64,000 bases of DNA from Stichopus chloronotus (Eukaryota > Echinodermata > Holothuroidea > Aspidochirotida > Stichopodidae). The stretch covers positions 17,725,116-17,789,115 of the forward strand of contig CM037830.1 in assembly GCA_021234535.1 (NCBI GenBank), given 5' to 3'. Shown here in pieces: positions 34,266-46,558 of this stretch. A program made the position numbers and the translations under genes. Position 1 is the first letter of the stretch; each line of letters starts with the position of its first letter. Below the pieces are notes generated by a model. That model saw only the letters and a program-made list of their open reading frames with translations, made no database searches and was not told the DNA's origin.

Positions 34266-35774
34266 CTGCAGATGGAACAAAGTTGAAACAGATTTTAACA
34301 GCAAATCCAAGGAGAATAGGTATGGTAGTTGTGATAGGATATTTTTTACACTTTCTTCTTCCAAATCGGGTGTAAGTGTGTGCTTGGGGCAAAAAATGAT
34401 CTGCAAGTGGCAAATGCAGTAAGAAAGTTCTCTGGAGAAAAAAAAAAGATGTTAATATTGGAATTTTTCTTATCTTGAAATACCACAATTTACATTCATG
34501 AGTACAGTATGTTGTTTCATGCCTCTGACTTGCTTTGAACATGGAGTGTAATATATGTATTACAACCATCTATCCGCCTTTGACTTTGATATGACACCGC
34601 TCCCATTTGCTTTTGGTCTTGATAGTCGCCATTTTGGATTTTACCAATTCTGAAAGCAACACTTAGCAGTTTTGTTTTTGGAAAATTTGATAGATACGTG
34701 AAACAGCATGGGAGAATCATAAACATCATTTACATACAGCACACCAGCCATAAAATCATGTCACGTATTCCAATACGACCCTTAATCACATATATATTAC
34801 ACTCCTCTATCTACGCACCTAACGGCATTAGTCCTACTCCTGAAAGAGAAAATGTGTGTGAGTTTTGAGAAGCCAACCAGAATGCCGATCCCCTGCTAAA
34901 ATCTCTAATTACGTGTTTACAACTTCTTCAGCGTGGTTGAAAAATTGTTGCACCTTGGCAACGTGCTATCAGTTGGTTTTACAGCACCATTACTTTTCCG
35001 TTACTGTAATATTTACAACGGTTGTAAGTCGTTACTTGCAACAAATATTTACAACGGTTGTAAACTGTCCGACAGTTGTCATGACAACCGTTGGACAGTT
35101 TACAAAGCTCCCAAACATCTAGATGGATGAAAGCTTTAGTGAACTTACAGACCAGCAGGCAGCATAAACAATGTTTACTTTATTAAACGATGCTGACATA
35201 ATCTGGCATAAACTGATGTGTAGTGAACACATCTATGTAACAATCTACTCGTGAAGAGCTCGACGGTAGCACAGCACGGCGAGTTGATACATAGCACTAA
35301 GAAACATCAGTAACACACTCTACTGTGGAAATACATAATTAAAATCTCCATACAACAGATATGCATGCCTACTCCTGCATGTCAGTCCACCAAACAAACA
35401 AACAATTAAACAAACAAGTGAACAAACTGTCTATCGTAGTGATGAAGCATGAACGTACAACTCATGCAACTATGACTGGTCGCGACCTCCACACCATGAA
35501 TATTCATTTCGTTCTGAGGCACTGATCAATGACACTGTTCACTGCCAACAATTGCAGGTAGTAGCTATACAATTTTAGTAACAAGTTTTTAAACTCTTTC
35601 ATGTTCAATTTATAACTGTTCTGTGATACGTCACATGCAATCCTTTTAACTGATCCATCATGTCACAGTTATATCAAATGGTAACAAGGAATGTCAGCAG
35701 CAATGAAAGTTTGTATCGGCTGATGAAAGATCATGAAAGTGGTTTTAACGCTACATATTAGCAAAGTTGATTAC
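34266..35774 (-). other. PUS7 intron with a palindrome cluster
   Basis: 1.5 kb. At 35,013-35,102 the perfect palindrome ttacaacggttgtaa occurs twice, followed by a hairpin with arms at 35,061-35,079 and 35,083-35,102. No gene was seen. Confidence 0.65.
35013..35102. repeat. Palindrome and hairpin cluster with Myb-like cores
   Basis: ttacaacggttgtaa at 35,013-35,027 and 35,049-35,063; then taaactgtcc ... ggacagttta (35,061-35,070 and 35,093-35,102) encloses a further inverted repeat (gttgtcatgacaac). CAACGG/CCGTTG cores match the animal Myb consensus YAACNG. Confidence 0.75.
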
Positions 35775-35859
35775 CTTTTCTTCTTTGGGGCATGAAAAGT
35801 CAGTGAGATGGACCACTTTTCCTTCTTGGTCAATTTCATGAACCACAAAGTCTTCATAC
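35775..35859 (-). CDS. PUS7: PUS7 exon with the YxDFVVHEID motif
   Basis: An 85-nt exon: its first base completes the Arg codon of the upstream exon, giving KERYEDFVVHEIDQEGKVVH, a near match to the N-terminal TruD-family segment KERYSDFVVHEI of vertebrate PUS7. The donor is gtaatc (below 35,775) and the acceptor is ctacgaag (above 35,859). It ends in phase 0 after KEEK. Confidence 0.93.
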
Positions 35860-37075
35860 CTTCGTAGAGAAATCACAGAATTAAAAGCTTAAGGGCAAAG
35901 TAATCCCACATATACAGTATATTTTGGACTGCTTTTGCCCTAGTCAGATCCCCTGAGTAAATTGTCACAATTTTTAGCAATTGTGGCAGACAGCACCAAG
36001 CATTTTCATACATTTAGTGACTCTGAGAACAGTCAAGGAAACGAGTCAACTTATTCTTTTAAGAAGCAAATACTTGTCACCTTTCTTTGTTCAGACCACA
36101 CAGAAATGAAACTGTAGAACCCATCAAAATATAAACAAAGGAAATTGATATCAGAGGTGCTACCTTTGACTCACACCGTTTTTGACTAATTGATCAGTTA
36201 TCAGCGAACTCAAAAGGGTGTAAGGTCTGCATCTGAAATAAGCAGAGATGTTATCAGTAAAAATCAGAAACAGCATGTTTTGACCATGAGCTGTAAAGAG
36301 GAGCTGGGCAACTTCAAATCTTAAGCTGTAAATGGCATGAGAGAATATTGTGTGAGACAACTTTACTCTTGATGTTTTTGCTGTTGTTTTAGTGCCAGTG
36401 ACAGAAAAAAAGTGATTTGGATTTTGCACTTAGTTGCAACTTGTTAGTTTCATGCAACAAGCATGTAAATTAGATTTCATGGTCAGTTGTATTTGTATTC
36501 AACTTACGAAAGTATGCTAACACCACAAGTAGAGTACATACTGTACAATATTTGTTAAAAGCTTTAAAAGGAAATAGGATGGTGTGCAAAGAATTATTTT
36601 AAAGCAGCGTGATCTTGGTTGACAATATTTTTTCAAATAAAGTGACGATCCATGCATTGCATTGAAGAGGATCAGACACTGACAAATGTCTCAACGAAAG
36701 CACCATCATCAATGCTATTGAATGGAGGAGATTGCCTTCCTCCACCCTCATCTGCTGATGATAAACCAAAATATCATTCCAGTATTGATTCAACTTGGTA
36801 ACATACTTGGGTGATCCATATGCAGTGACTCAGCCTACTCGGATATAATTACAGAATTGATTGCACACAGATTTAGAGCTGCTAGAAAACATGACTGTAT
36901 TTTACAGCATGTTCTTACTAATAATCCGTGATCATATAAAACAAACTGCATAATGTTCAATCCATAAATACCATTTATGATTGGCAAAGGAATACGCACA
37001 TCTGAAATACAAACACAGTAAGTTGCATTCAAAACCATTACTTTCTTTCAAGTTTAATGAAGGGGATTGAATCAC
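35860..37075 (-). other. PUS7 intron 1 of the coding region
   Basis: 1.2 kb of AT-rich sequence with no gene or notable repeat. Confidence 0.7.
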
Positions 37076-37935
37076 CTTTCTTTGATGATCCCTGTAAAGC
37101 CTTTGTGGTCACTTATGTACGCCAAGATGCCAACATCACTTTCACAGAGCGTCGAAGAGGGCAGTGAGCACCTCTTTTCCTTCTCTTGACGGTTCAAGGC
37201 CTCTCTCCCTTCCAAGGCTAGACAATTGTGAGACGACTGACCAACACCAACCTCTGTGATCTTTGGTACTTTGGAGGTTATTCCATCTTCCAGCTCACAA
37301 TCTTCTATTTTTCTTTTTCCTGGCAGAGGAATATCACCTGCTGGTTGCATGGTACAATCCAGTGATTGCTCTTCAGCTCCTTGAGGAGACCCAGTTTCCT
37401 TTGTCATCTGGTTTTCTGGTCTGCTACGGTGTAAGTTGTGCATCAGTATGGTAGCAGTTCTTGGGATGGCTGATATTTCCAAAGGATTGCTACTGCTAGA
37501 GACAATGTTTTCATTTGACATATCCCTGAGATGGGGAGGCTCTTTAGTGACGTCTCTGTTTAATTGATGATAACTGTGTTTTGCATTGCTATCTACCCCA
37601 GAACTTGAGTGCACTACTTCATCTTCACTAGTGTTACCCACCTCTAGAGGAGAATGGAAAGACTCCTGCTTACCCTGACCCACGTCACCATCGGTCTTTA
37701 ACGGAGTGTCTGTTTGGAATGAATAGTCTGTCTTATCTGAGGAAACTTGACTCCTGGTGAGTTCTTTCCCTTCACCACAATGAGCATTTGAAGAGGTTAC
37801 AACTAGTCCAGGATCTGGAGAACAGCATAATGTAGTATTTTCAGACTTATTCGGTACATGTTTGTCTTCACTATGGTCTGCTATCATCGGAAGCTCATCT
37901 ACGTCCATATTTGAATATTTCTTGCAAAATGTGAT
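37076..37935 (-). CDS. PUS7: PUS7 first coding exon (disordered N-terminus)
   Basis: The acceptor tatgtttcag lies above 37,935, so an untranslated exon must lie upstream. The start ATG is at 37,906-37,908 (MDVDELPMIADHSED), followed by 277 codons and two bases, with donor gtgatt at 37,070-37,075. The first 240 residues are acidic, Ser-rich and of low complexity, as in other PUS7 proteins, with a basic patch PGKRKIED that could serve in nuclear import. The exon ends ESDVGILAYISDHKGFTGII followed by KE, clearly homologous to vertebrate PUS7 ([21 protein letters not shown]). PUS7 is a stand-alone TruD-type pseudouridine synthase of tRNA, snRNA and mRNA. An extension upstream to an ATG at 37,959 crosses the acceptor and was not used. 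Confidence 0.93.
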
Positions 37936-40459
37936 CTGAAACATAATAAGCCAGAGCAATGAAAGTTCTTCCTAAAACATCCTTAATTGAACATTCCTTT
38001 GTTCACTATGGGCTTCAACAATCACGTACATTGACAAACAACAACATTATAGCTTCATCATTGACACTAACAATTTGAAGTTGTAACAGGTTTAAAACTT
38101 GGTCTTACAATTATCACATATATATATTAGGCCTTCTTGTCCTGATTGTAAAACACCCAGAAAGTCAAAAGGCTTTGCAATTTCTTACCATATGGACATA
38201 CCGTATTACAACAAACATGAATCACCAACATGACAAGCATGAGATCAATTACAATAAAAAGTTAGATTTCTAAATATCTTGATTAAATTTGGGTATATCT
38301 GCCAGATCAGGTATCTGCGAAGTCTGCGCAGGATAAATCGTTAGGGCAAAGGAAATTAGGAACAGCAAGCATACTAAGCCTTGAACTGTTTCATTTCATG
38401 ATGCAACTCCTCATTGTGCACAACATTCCAAGCCATGCTGAAGAACTAGGCCTTCTGTAGTTTGTACTGAACAGTTCAAATCTGGTCAGAATTTTCTAAG
38501 CTGGACCCAAAACTGAATATATCTCATTAACTGACTGGAAACGGTTTGGATAGTTGACAGGCTTCTGTAAAAGTAAAGACTAACTAACTCAATCCTGCAT
38601 GCATAAGCTGTAAATCTGCACAATAGTTGTCACAATTTGAGAAAGTGCAGTATCCCCATAACATTAAGACAATTGAAACAACAAACATGCAGCTTTTTTT
38701 CTTGTGGTTTTCATTACATGCGTGTTGTTGTGTACTCTATACAAAATGTATTGCATAGAAAGAAATACACAATATTTGTAGATCATCACTTTCTTGAGTT
38801 TCACCTTCTATACTGTAAGATGTATTGTATGTACTACCCAAAATTCTAAACAAATAGAATATTTTGTAGCAGTTTTTATACAAACAACATTAACATTGTT
38901 AGAATTTTCTCTGATTATGAGACAGAGTAGCCTACTAAAGAAACTCCAAAACTAGCCATGCAAATTATGAACAACCAACATTATTCCCTGTGAACTGTGT
39001 GCAGCTCCCTATTATTGGCGATAGGCGTGCCCTGAGATTGGTGTTTCCTTTACAAATTACTCACTTTACTAAACTGTGGCAATGTTAATGAAATGAGCCT
39101 AACGGTTCCCCTAACCTTCCTGAACCTATCCACGGCTATGTATTTCATGATTATAAACGCACTTCAGGTACATTCCTTTCAAAAATAAGGCTCATCTAGG
39201 ACAATTAAAATATCAGCGACAGATGTAAATGTGACAACTTACTGGGCACTGTATTTATACAACACACAAAACATGATGAGACACAATACTGCCAAGCTGT
39301 AGGAATCAGCACTACAGTTCTTTGCCTTAAATCTTTCTACAGGAAATGAATTAGCATAGCAGAGGATATAGCTTTATGTTGGTTGGAAAATTATTTCCTT
39401 TCGGTTGCTCTTTGAGATATGTATATTTCAAAGGAGATGTACCAAAGAGACGCTTTATAAAATAATTTAACAATACACTGGTGTGTCAAACACTTTAAAA
39501 ATCTTTGCTATACTGCAAAGTGAGAGGCAGAGGGGTTAATTGAAAATTGCTAGTGGTGTATGGCAAAACAGGTGTTTGGTGGTAGCATTGTAACACCTAG
39601 AATGATGCACCTGAGACGTGTAAAACAATCCATCATGAGTATTCATATATATTCATATATTATTATTCATGATAGTGGCACCGAAACTGAGGCGCATGCA
39701 AGGTGTTGGTGGCAGCATGGTGGTGCCTAGAATGATGCACCTTAGATGGGGTTTTAGCAGCAGTATAAACATTAGAAATGTAATGATATACTGTGTTTTT
39801 CTGTGAGCTGTCCCTTTGCAACTTAAAATTGAGCACAACTTGAAGTTTGACCTTAGGTTGACTGTTGTTTAAAGTGTTTATAGGCACCTAAATTTAGGCA
39901 TTGTTCCTTTGGTGGAGCAGTGAGCAATGTCAGATGACATAATAGCATATGCTATGAAGCATGAAATTGACCCTTTGGAGTACTGGCTGAATCATTAAGC
40001 ATGTTAAAAATAGCTACAAGTCCCATCAAAATCCATCAACTATTGACAATTGTACAGGCAAATTCCTGTCTTACAGTTAGTGTTTATACAATGTATGAAA
40101 GTTTCTTAATACTGCAAGCAGGTTTCTTTCGATGGCTAAATAATATCACCACATCATAAGGATACACTGAACCAAAGCACACTTCAATAAATACAAGTAA
40201 AACTATGGATTGTGTAGAGGGTTGGAGGAACTCCCATGACTGTCTTATGCAAATCCTTGGTTTATATAAACTTTACTTCACTGTGACAAGGAATTTTATG
40301 TCTTCCAAGAGTTTAATTTTGGAAGCCTATATTTCTTTTTACAATTGTGATATCAGTATATGAATGAAGCTTCTACTATAGATGTCACACAAAACTGAAC
40401 TTATGACTAGCAGGTGGATCATCGGTTTGGAGACATGAAGCTAGCCTTAGCCTAAATAA

Positions 40460-40595
40460 ATGGATTCCTAGTGACCGCCACTTCAGATCAACTATGGCTA
40501 AGAATCCAGTTGCTAATGATTCGTCGCCAGGTGGCAACTTCAACTATGACTAGGAATCCAGCCACCAATGGATTCCCAGTGACCAACGCAAATAC
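40460..40595 (+). repeat. Diverged tandem repeat of about 60 bp
   Basis: Two and a half units with shared pieces: ggattcctagtgacc / ggattcccagtgacc, and caactatggctaagaatccag / caactatgactaggaatccag. Confidence 0.6.
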
Positions 40596-40889
40596 GAGTA
40601 GTCCTAGGCCTAATTGCAGACACCAGGGACAATTTCATACGACTAACAGTGTTTTCAAAGCAACTGAGAAGGCTCTAGCTGACATATCCCCTGTTCATTA
40701 CACTTTTTTTCAGAAGATGAGCTATACCATTTTCAATATCACACAGTGTAGTTCTCAAAAGCAAATACCCTTAAAACATTACACTGACTAGAATTTAGGA
40801 AACTGTATCCAGGATTTGAGAAATTCTTTCACTGAGGCTGGATATTTAATAGTTAAACACAATATTCCTTCTGGACTACTCTTTTTGTT

Positions 40890-41480
40890 GCACTTAGGCC
40901 TCTAGGCCGGGTCTTACTGTAACGAATGCCATCCGAATGCCAACTAGACTGTGTACAAAATGAACGAATGCCAATTGGATTTGTGTTACAGTTGCGTCCA
41001 ATACAGAAGTTGATAAAGGACATCAATAGGTCGCTTCATGGTTTGAAATGACACTATTTGCAGGTACTAAATGGCGATAATCAGTAACGATGATCACCTA
41101 AACCGTTGAAACTTCTTAAAATTTAGAGCCAACTAAAATGTTTAACCTGAAACATGTTGTTGTGTTTCTCACCTAAGTTAGGCCCTAGTTCTAGATCAAA
41201 TAATATCTGTTGTCCGTGCCTCCATGTAACGTTTGCAGAAAAGATGAATGAATTTTAGCTTGTGGCACACTGCATGTTTGCGACTTATCCTACAGGCTGC
41301 ATGAATGTTTTTTTTACATGTTCTTAATGGCTTCCATATATAAGTTAACCATTAAGGTATTGGCATACGTTAGTTCAGTGGAAATCAATTGGCATTCGGT
41401 GGCATTCGTCCTCTGTAACCATACATGTATTGGCCTTTTTTGGCATTCGTTTAAGGTTCTTCCTCTAGGCCTTAGCCTAC
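40890..41480. mobile_element. Foldback-type element with CGAATGCCA repeats
   Basis: The left arm (40,891-40,990) carries three copies of CGAATGCCA-like motifs and the right arm (41,385-41,478) carries three in reverse complement. The termini (ttaggcctctaggcc / tctaggccttagcc) and the segment ttggcattcggtggcattcg are also inverted partners. The interior (about 390 bp) is non-coding. This fits a foldback or TIR-type non-autonomous element; no target duplication was identified. Confidence 0.55.
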
Positions 41481-41506
41481 CCACAAATACAAATACTGTA
41501 TGCAAC

Positions 41507-41565
41507 ATGGCTAAAGTTCAATTGGATCCAGGAAAAGTAATTTCGTGGAACTGGCAAAATACTGT
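41507..41565 (+). CDS. Weak candidate first coding exon
   Basis: ATG at 41,507 with 19 codons (MAKVQLDPGKVISWNWQNT) and two bases, then a consensus donor gtaagt at 41,566. A strong acceptor at about 43,650 (ttattttcattttcag) would continue the frame for about 54 Cys-rich codons to a stop at 43,810. No family is recognised, and both pieces could be chance. Confidence 0.2.
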
Positions 41566-42062
41566 GTAAGTTTATTACTTACAAAAGTGACATGTGTAAA
41601 TAATTAATTAAAAAGTTTGCGATGGATGGATTCATTTAGCGGAGTGACGATGCCCGTTATAAGCCTAGTTGGAAAGTTAACAGTAGGCCGCTATTTCTTA
41701 CCGGAGGCAATGGAAAATGTCATAAAATCTGTGAAAAATCTGCAGCAACGCAGGCTAACTTAGTGTAGGGTAAGCCGTCAGGGTTTGATGCATTTTTACA
41801 AGTTGAACGTGCACGTACATACGGAGCTGGCACATGTATAATCAATGCAAAAAGATAAACTTATGCTACAGCTAAAAACAGCCGGAAAGCTGCAAGATCC
41901 GAAGCCAGCAAGAAAGCGTTACAAGAGTACCTTGCTCATTTGCAGTAGCAAAATTTCAAGAGAAAGAGGCACTTAAACGCAAATTCTCCGCATAATATAA
42001 ACGCAAACCACAAATGAATAGGCAACGGGATAATACTTAATAAAGTTACCATTTAAGTAGTT

Positions 42063-42188
42063 GTCAGGATGGCCGAGCGGTCTAAGGCGTCAGACTCAAG
42101 GATATACCTTGAGCCACACAGTGTGGCTTTGTATGCTGAGGCTTCTGATCTTCTAATGAAGGCGTGGGTTCGAATCCCACTTCTGACA
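42063..42188 (+). tRNA. tRNA-Leu(CAA) with intron
   Basis: Acceptor stem GTCAGGA/TTCTGAC (one G-U pair), discriminator A at 42,188. The A box begins TGGCCGAGCGG, the anticodon stem is TCAGA/TCTGA, and the anticodon CAA is at 42,097-42,099. An intron of about 42 nt (42,101-42,142) lies one base after the anticodon, the canonical position. The variable arm is long, as in class II tRNAs (TCTTCTAATGAAGG), and the B box is GGTTCGAATCCC. A T6 run at about 42,194 serves as Pol III terminator. Exons closely match animal tRNA-Leu(CAA), which commonly has an intron, so the gene looks functional. Confidence 0.96.
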
Positions 42189-42193
42189 CATTA

Positions 42194-42201
42194 GTTTTTT
42201 C
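42194..42201 (+). terminator. Pol III terminator of tRNA-Leu
   Basis: A run of six T a few bases downstream of the mature 3' end. Confidence 0.75.
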
Positions 42202-42748
42202 TTCAATTTGTTTTCTTTGCTTCTTATATTATTGCCTCTCTGTATCACAACGATGTGGATAAATAGAGGCTTCCTATTGTATTGTATTATTATGTAATTT
42301 TGGTTGAGAACCAATAAACAGAGGAAACAACCTCAAAAAGAAAAATGAAATAGAGGCTTCCTAAACTTACGAACAAAAGGTAATTTTTTTCGGTAAGATT
42401 GTAAAATATAATTTTATCTAATTATACGTATTATCTAATTATGCATATATAATTATACATGTGTATTTCCCCTTTAAGGGTCTTGAAATTCATATTGTAT
42501 GATTCTTAAAATGGTGACCCAGACTGGGCCACCCTAAATAGAAAAAAAAAGAAAGGAAAAAGGATTGTAAATAGTAACATTGTCATTGAACTTAGATTTC
42601 ATCCGGTCTTTTTCTTAATTGTAATGCTTAATTTTGTAATTTATGGTTGACAATCAATAAATGCCAAATAATTCGAAATACCCGGTTTAAATTACACGCA
42701 TTGTCCAAAATAGGACCGACCTTTTGGTGAGAATCAAGTAGTGTTTTA

Positions 42749-42790
42749 TGCACTCCAAAAACAAAAGAGTGAAATTCATTCCAAAAAGAC
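42749..42790 (+). repeat. Piece related to the 47.2-kb foldback MITE
   Basis: gcactccaaaaacaaaagag followed by tgaaattcattcc; nearly the same as the arms of the element at 47,149-47,416. Confidence 0.65.
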
Positions 42791-45163
42791 CGTACAACCG
42801 TAGAAACAGTGTCTTTCATCCTCGGTTTAGTGAAAAGTTACTCCAGAACTAGCGACATTTTATTCCATTTGTATGACATATTGCTCTTCCCATCCTTTTG
42901 GAGCTAGTAAAGTTTTAAATGTGCAAACTTCAGGAAAGTCAAACCGAGTAAATCCATATTGTTTTCTCTTGGACTAGACTCTCTACAATGTTTATAGTTT
43001 ATCGGGGATGGTTATGGTTGTGTTGGTAGCCTGTGGGGGTAGGTTTTCAATTCAAATTATTTCACAAATGATTTTAAAAAAAAATCGAAAGTAGAGAGCG
43101 ACGGTTGCCGGAAAGGTAGTGAGGAGGAGTGTGTGGAGACGGGGTGGGGTAGGGACAGGTAGCCTTCGCGTGGGAAAACTTCACAAGTGTGATCTTTTTA
43201 TGATATTGAAAACTAAGGAGAAACAGATTAAGAGAACATAAACAGCTTCTTGAAAGTTTTCCTTCATACTATATGACTTGTAAATAGATCTGAAAATGAA
43301 AGCTAGGTTATAGACAAATTTTCAACACCTATGTACAAACTGAAATCCTCCTTTTCTCTATTTCAGTTTCCTTGTTAAAACAATTTTTGCTTCTTCCCAA
43401 TTATTGGTGAGCTGCAGTTAATCGGTCATAAGTGAAGCAATAAAACGAACCTTCTCCCATTGCCCGAAACGGCCGCAAGGGGATGGCGTGGCGGAAATGG
43501 AATGGACTATGCCCCCTTAACTTTTCAGAGACGTTTATCTTTTTATAATTATCGGAAGCGACTGTTTAAACTGGTGTGAGGTATACAAATTCTCAAGAAA
43601 TTTTGAACCATCCTGTCAAAATTGAAACACTCTCTTATTTTCATTTTCAGTACGAGACCTCGACGGGGAGGGGACACATGTTCCCCCTGCGGAAATCGGA
43701 CTTTCCCTACGCTTTTTCCGGCGCTTCCGTGTTACTGTGTGTGTCTCTCCTTTAGAAAATCAATTTCCCCAGACAAAAACAGAAACGTTTCACGCGCTCT
43801 GTATATGTAATATGCACATATACTTATCACATTTACGAATTTTGTTTTAGTGCAGTGAATAATTCTTATCTGTCTTCTATCAAATAATACTTCCTAAAGT
43901 TACTTAAAGTCCTCCCAACTCTCGACTGAGACTCTGCAGAGTCTGCTTGGGCTGGAAAGTTTCGGTTCCTAATCTTGGTGAATTCATTTTTCATCCATTT
44001 TTTTTTTGTTTGGCATCTCCGTCATTTGTTTGTCATTCTTAATTTGGTAATATTAACAATGTTTGTTTTCTTTTAATTTCTGTTCCTTTTTTTCAGGGTT
44101 ATCAACTTAAATAACTTCTACTTAGTATGTCTTTGTCACTCCACGGTCTCACCACTATGTAGTATATTAATTGGTTATGCATGCTGAAATTGAAGTAGTG
44201 TGAGATGAATTCTGAACTAGTCAACTTGTGCGCCAACATGGTACATGCAGTCAGAACAGTGCAGCACGTGAATATAGTATCAAGGCGGAATCGTAGTAAA
44301 TATAGTGTTTGATGGACCTGCTATGTATGCTGTAATGCTGTAATCTTTGTTTGTATCCTCACTTTGTGGTGAATTATTGTAGTCTTGAATATAGCGCCCT
44401 TAAGTCTGTATCACCAGCTGAATACGCCAAGAGGGGGGGGGGGGGAAGGGGGGGGGAAGTGGCGGTAACGATTGCATGTACACAAATTTTTGTTTTCCAT
44501 TTATTTAACTGATTGACAAGCAGGTATAGCTCCATGTTTGCAAGTTATAAAACATAGTTTTTGCCTCTCGGTAATATTTAAAAAAAAAAAAAGGAGTGGC
44601 CAAAACCAATAAGATTCCAAAGGGAATGGGCCTGTAAGTCAGATGATCCTGCCTTATTCCGTTGAAAGTCATGATCATTGCCTAATATATAATACGAGAC
44701 CCGACATAGTCATATATGACTGATCCGTCATCACATATGAAAGTTGCACCTCATGTACAACGGCCATGTTATCAAAGTGGCACTGAAATCGTTAATTCCT
44801 ACCACTGTCATTCACATGATTGTATGTACTATTTATGATTGTCGTGCGGAAACAACGCCGGTAAACAGTTAGGGCTAGCAGCCTACGTGATGTGACACAC
44901 GGTAGCAAACGCAGGGGCATACTTTACTTTGAGAGGAAGCTTACCAACTGAGAACAAAACGTAAAGTCTACTGGTTAATGTGACAAATATCAACATAATC
45001 GGTAAATATAAATGGAACTGAGACAATGTAAGGACGTTCGGGGGGAACAAACATTACCAATCATCAGTATGTTGCCACTGTGTATGAAAGTCAGACTTTT
45101 CTGAAATGGCTCGTGATCAATGAAGTTTGCAGCAATTTTGTCACACATAATGAATGTTAAAAT

Positions 45164-45228
45164 CCCCCCCCCCCCCCCAGGAAACGTACATGTGATCGAA
45201 AACAGTCCAACATTGGGGGGGGGGGGGG
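45164..45228. repeat. Poly-C and poly-G tracts in inverted arrangement
   Basis: C15 at 45,164-45,178 and G14 at 45,215-45,228, separated by 36 bp; the two arms could pair as a hairpin or form G-quadruplex/i-motif structures. Confidence 0.85.
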
Positions 45229-46490
45229 CGGAACTTCAATTTTTTCTGTCGATATACATCCTGGTATACTTTTTAGTGAAATTTTCGGAATGCCTGAGTG
45301 CTAAGTATGATCATTGCAACGTGACTGCCCAAATTCAGTTCTATCTTTGGTGAGATTTCTTAATAAACCGTTCTGCAGTAACCCAAGATGAAAGACTGCG
45401 ACTTAGATTTAAACAAGTATTTCAATGACAATTTAAAGAATTCCTCATTTACATTGTAAAGTATATTTTGTCTCTTCAGACAATTCAAGATACGTTGCTG
45501 TTTAAAGAAAGACGACACTGGCCAAGAAAGATCGTCATGCAGGTGCCGCCTATAGATGTTAGGTAAGGTCACGTATACATCAGCAAGTTACTGCATTAAA
45601 GGTCTTCGAAAAATCTTAGGAATTAGATTGATTATTTTAACCTCGAAATTGACACCAGTAACAAAATAGGTCGTTTATGATTGACCTTAAGATGTTGTGC
45701 AAATAAGGTCACAACTCTTAGACTATCATGGTTGAAGTTTCTATTTCAAACAGTCAAGACTATCTAGAAATTGCAAATAATGCTTAATATAAATAGAAAT
45801 ACAAATAATGCTTAAGTGATTGTGTCTGTGTGACATCACAAAATTTCCTGTCATGCAACTGAGGAACCACAGTGAAATGAATATTCGTTTAAAACTCCAT
45901 GTAGTAACTTTCAGTGAGAACCCTCCTATTGGTTTTCACCAATAATACAAGAAAAATGAAGGAAATTTTTTGTGAACTTTTTATTTTCTTCAGTGGCCAG
46001 TCTCTTTAATTCTCACATGATTCACTTGCATTTGTCGATGGAAACTTCAATACCTACTGACGTAGACCTATCAAATTTTAATGTCTGCTGACGTAGAAAT
46101 GAAACTTATATATTGACGTAAGCCGGTAAAACTTAAATAGGGCTACCATGACGTAAGAAATGATATGTTACATGGTTACATGTCGGTGGAAATAAATCCG
46201 AGTATGTATCAACCAAAGTTGCTGGCATCGTTTTTACGGTTTATGTGTCCAATGAAGCAATGCAAGAAAATGTATGAATGTGACAATGGAAGCACAAAAA
46301 AGGCCAGTTAAATATGTGAAGTTGCTTTGCATTTTTCTCTCTTAATTTTTTCATTTTCTTTTCCATGAAATTGTGAACATGGTCCATCGTTGCCAGATAT
46401 GTGGCTCTACGTGCAAATTCTTTGAACCAAAATTAAACGATTAAAATGATTTTCCTCAGTCTGGGTATACCTTGAAGTTACCTTAAAAAT

Positions 46491-46558
<68 letters not shown>
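46491..46558 (+). repeat. (CAA)n microsatellite
   Basis: About 22 uninterrupted trinucleotides. The open frame through it on the other strand (poly-Val) is an artefact of the repeat. Confidence 0.95.

Larger units (their letters stand above)
37936..42062. other. Upstream region of PUS7, intergenic
   Basis: No gene firmly recognised; the PUS7 5' UTR exon and promoter should lie here. It holds short direct repeats (39,577-39,617 and 39,708-39,750, sharing cctagaatgatgcacct), a roughly 60-bp tandem repeat at 40,460-40,595, and a foldback element at 40,890-41,480. Confidence 0.5.
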
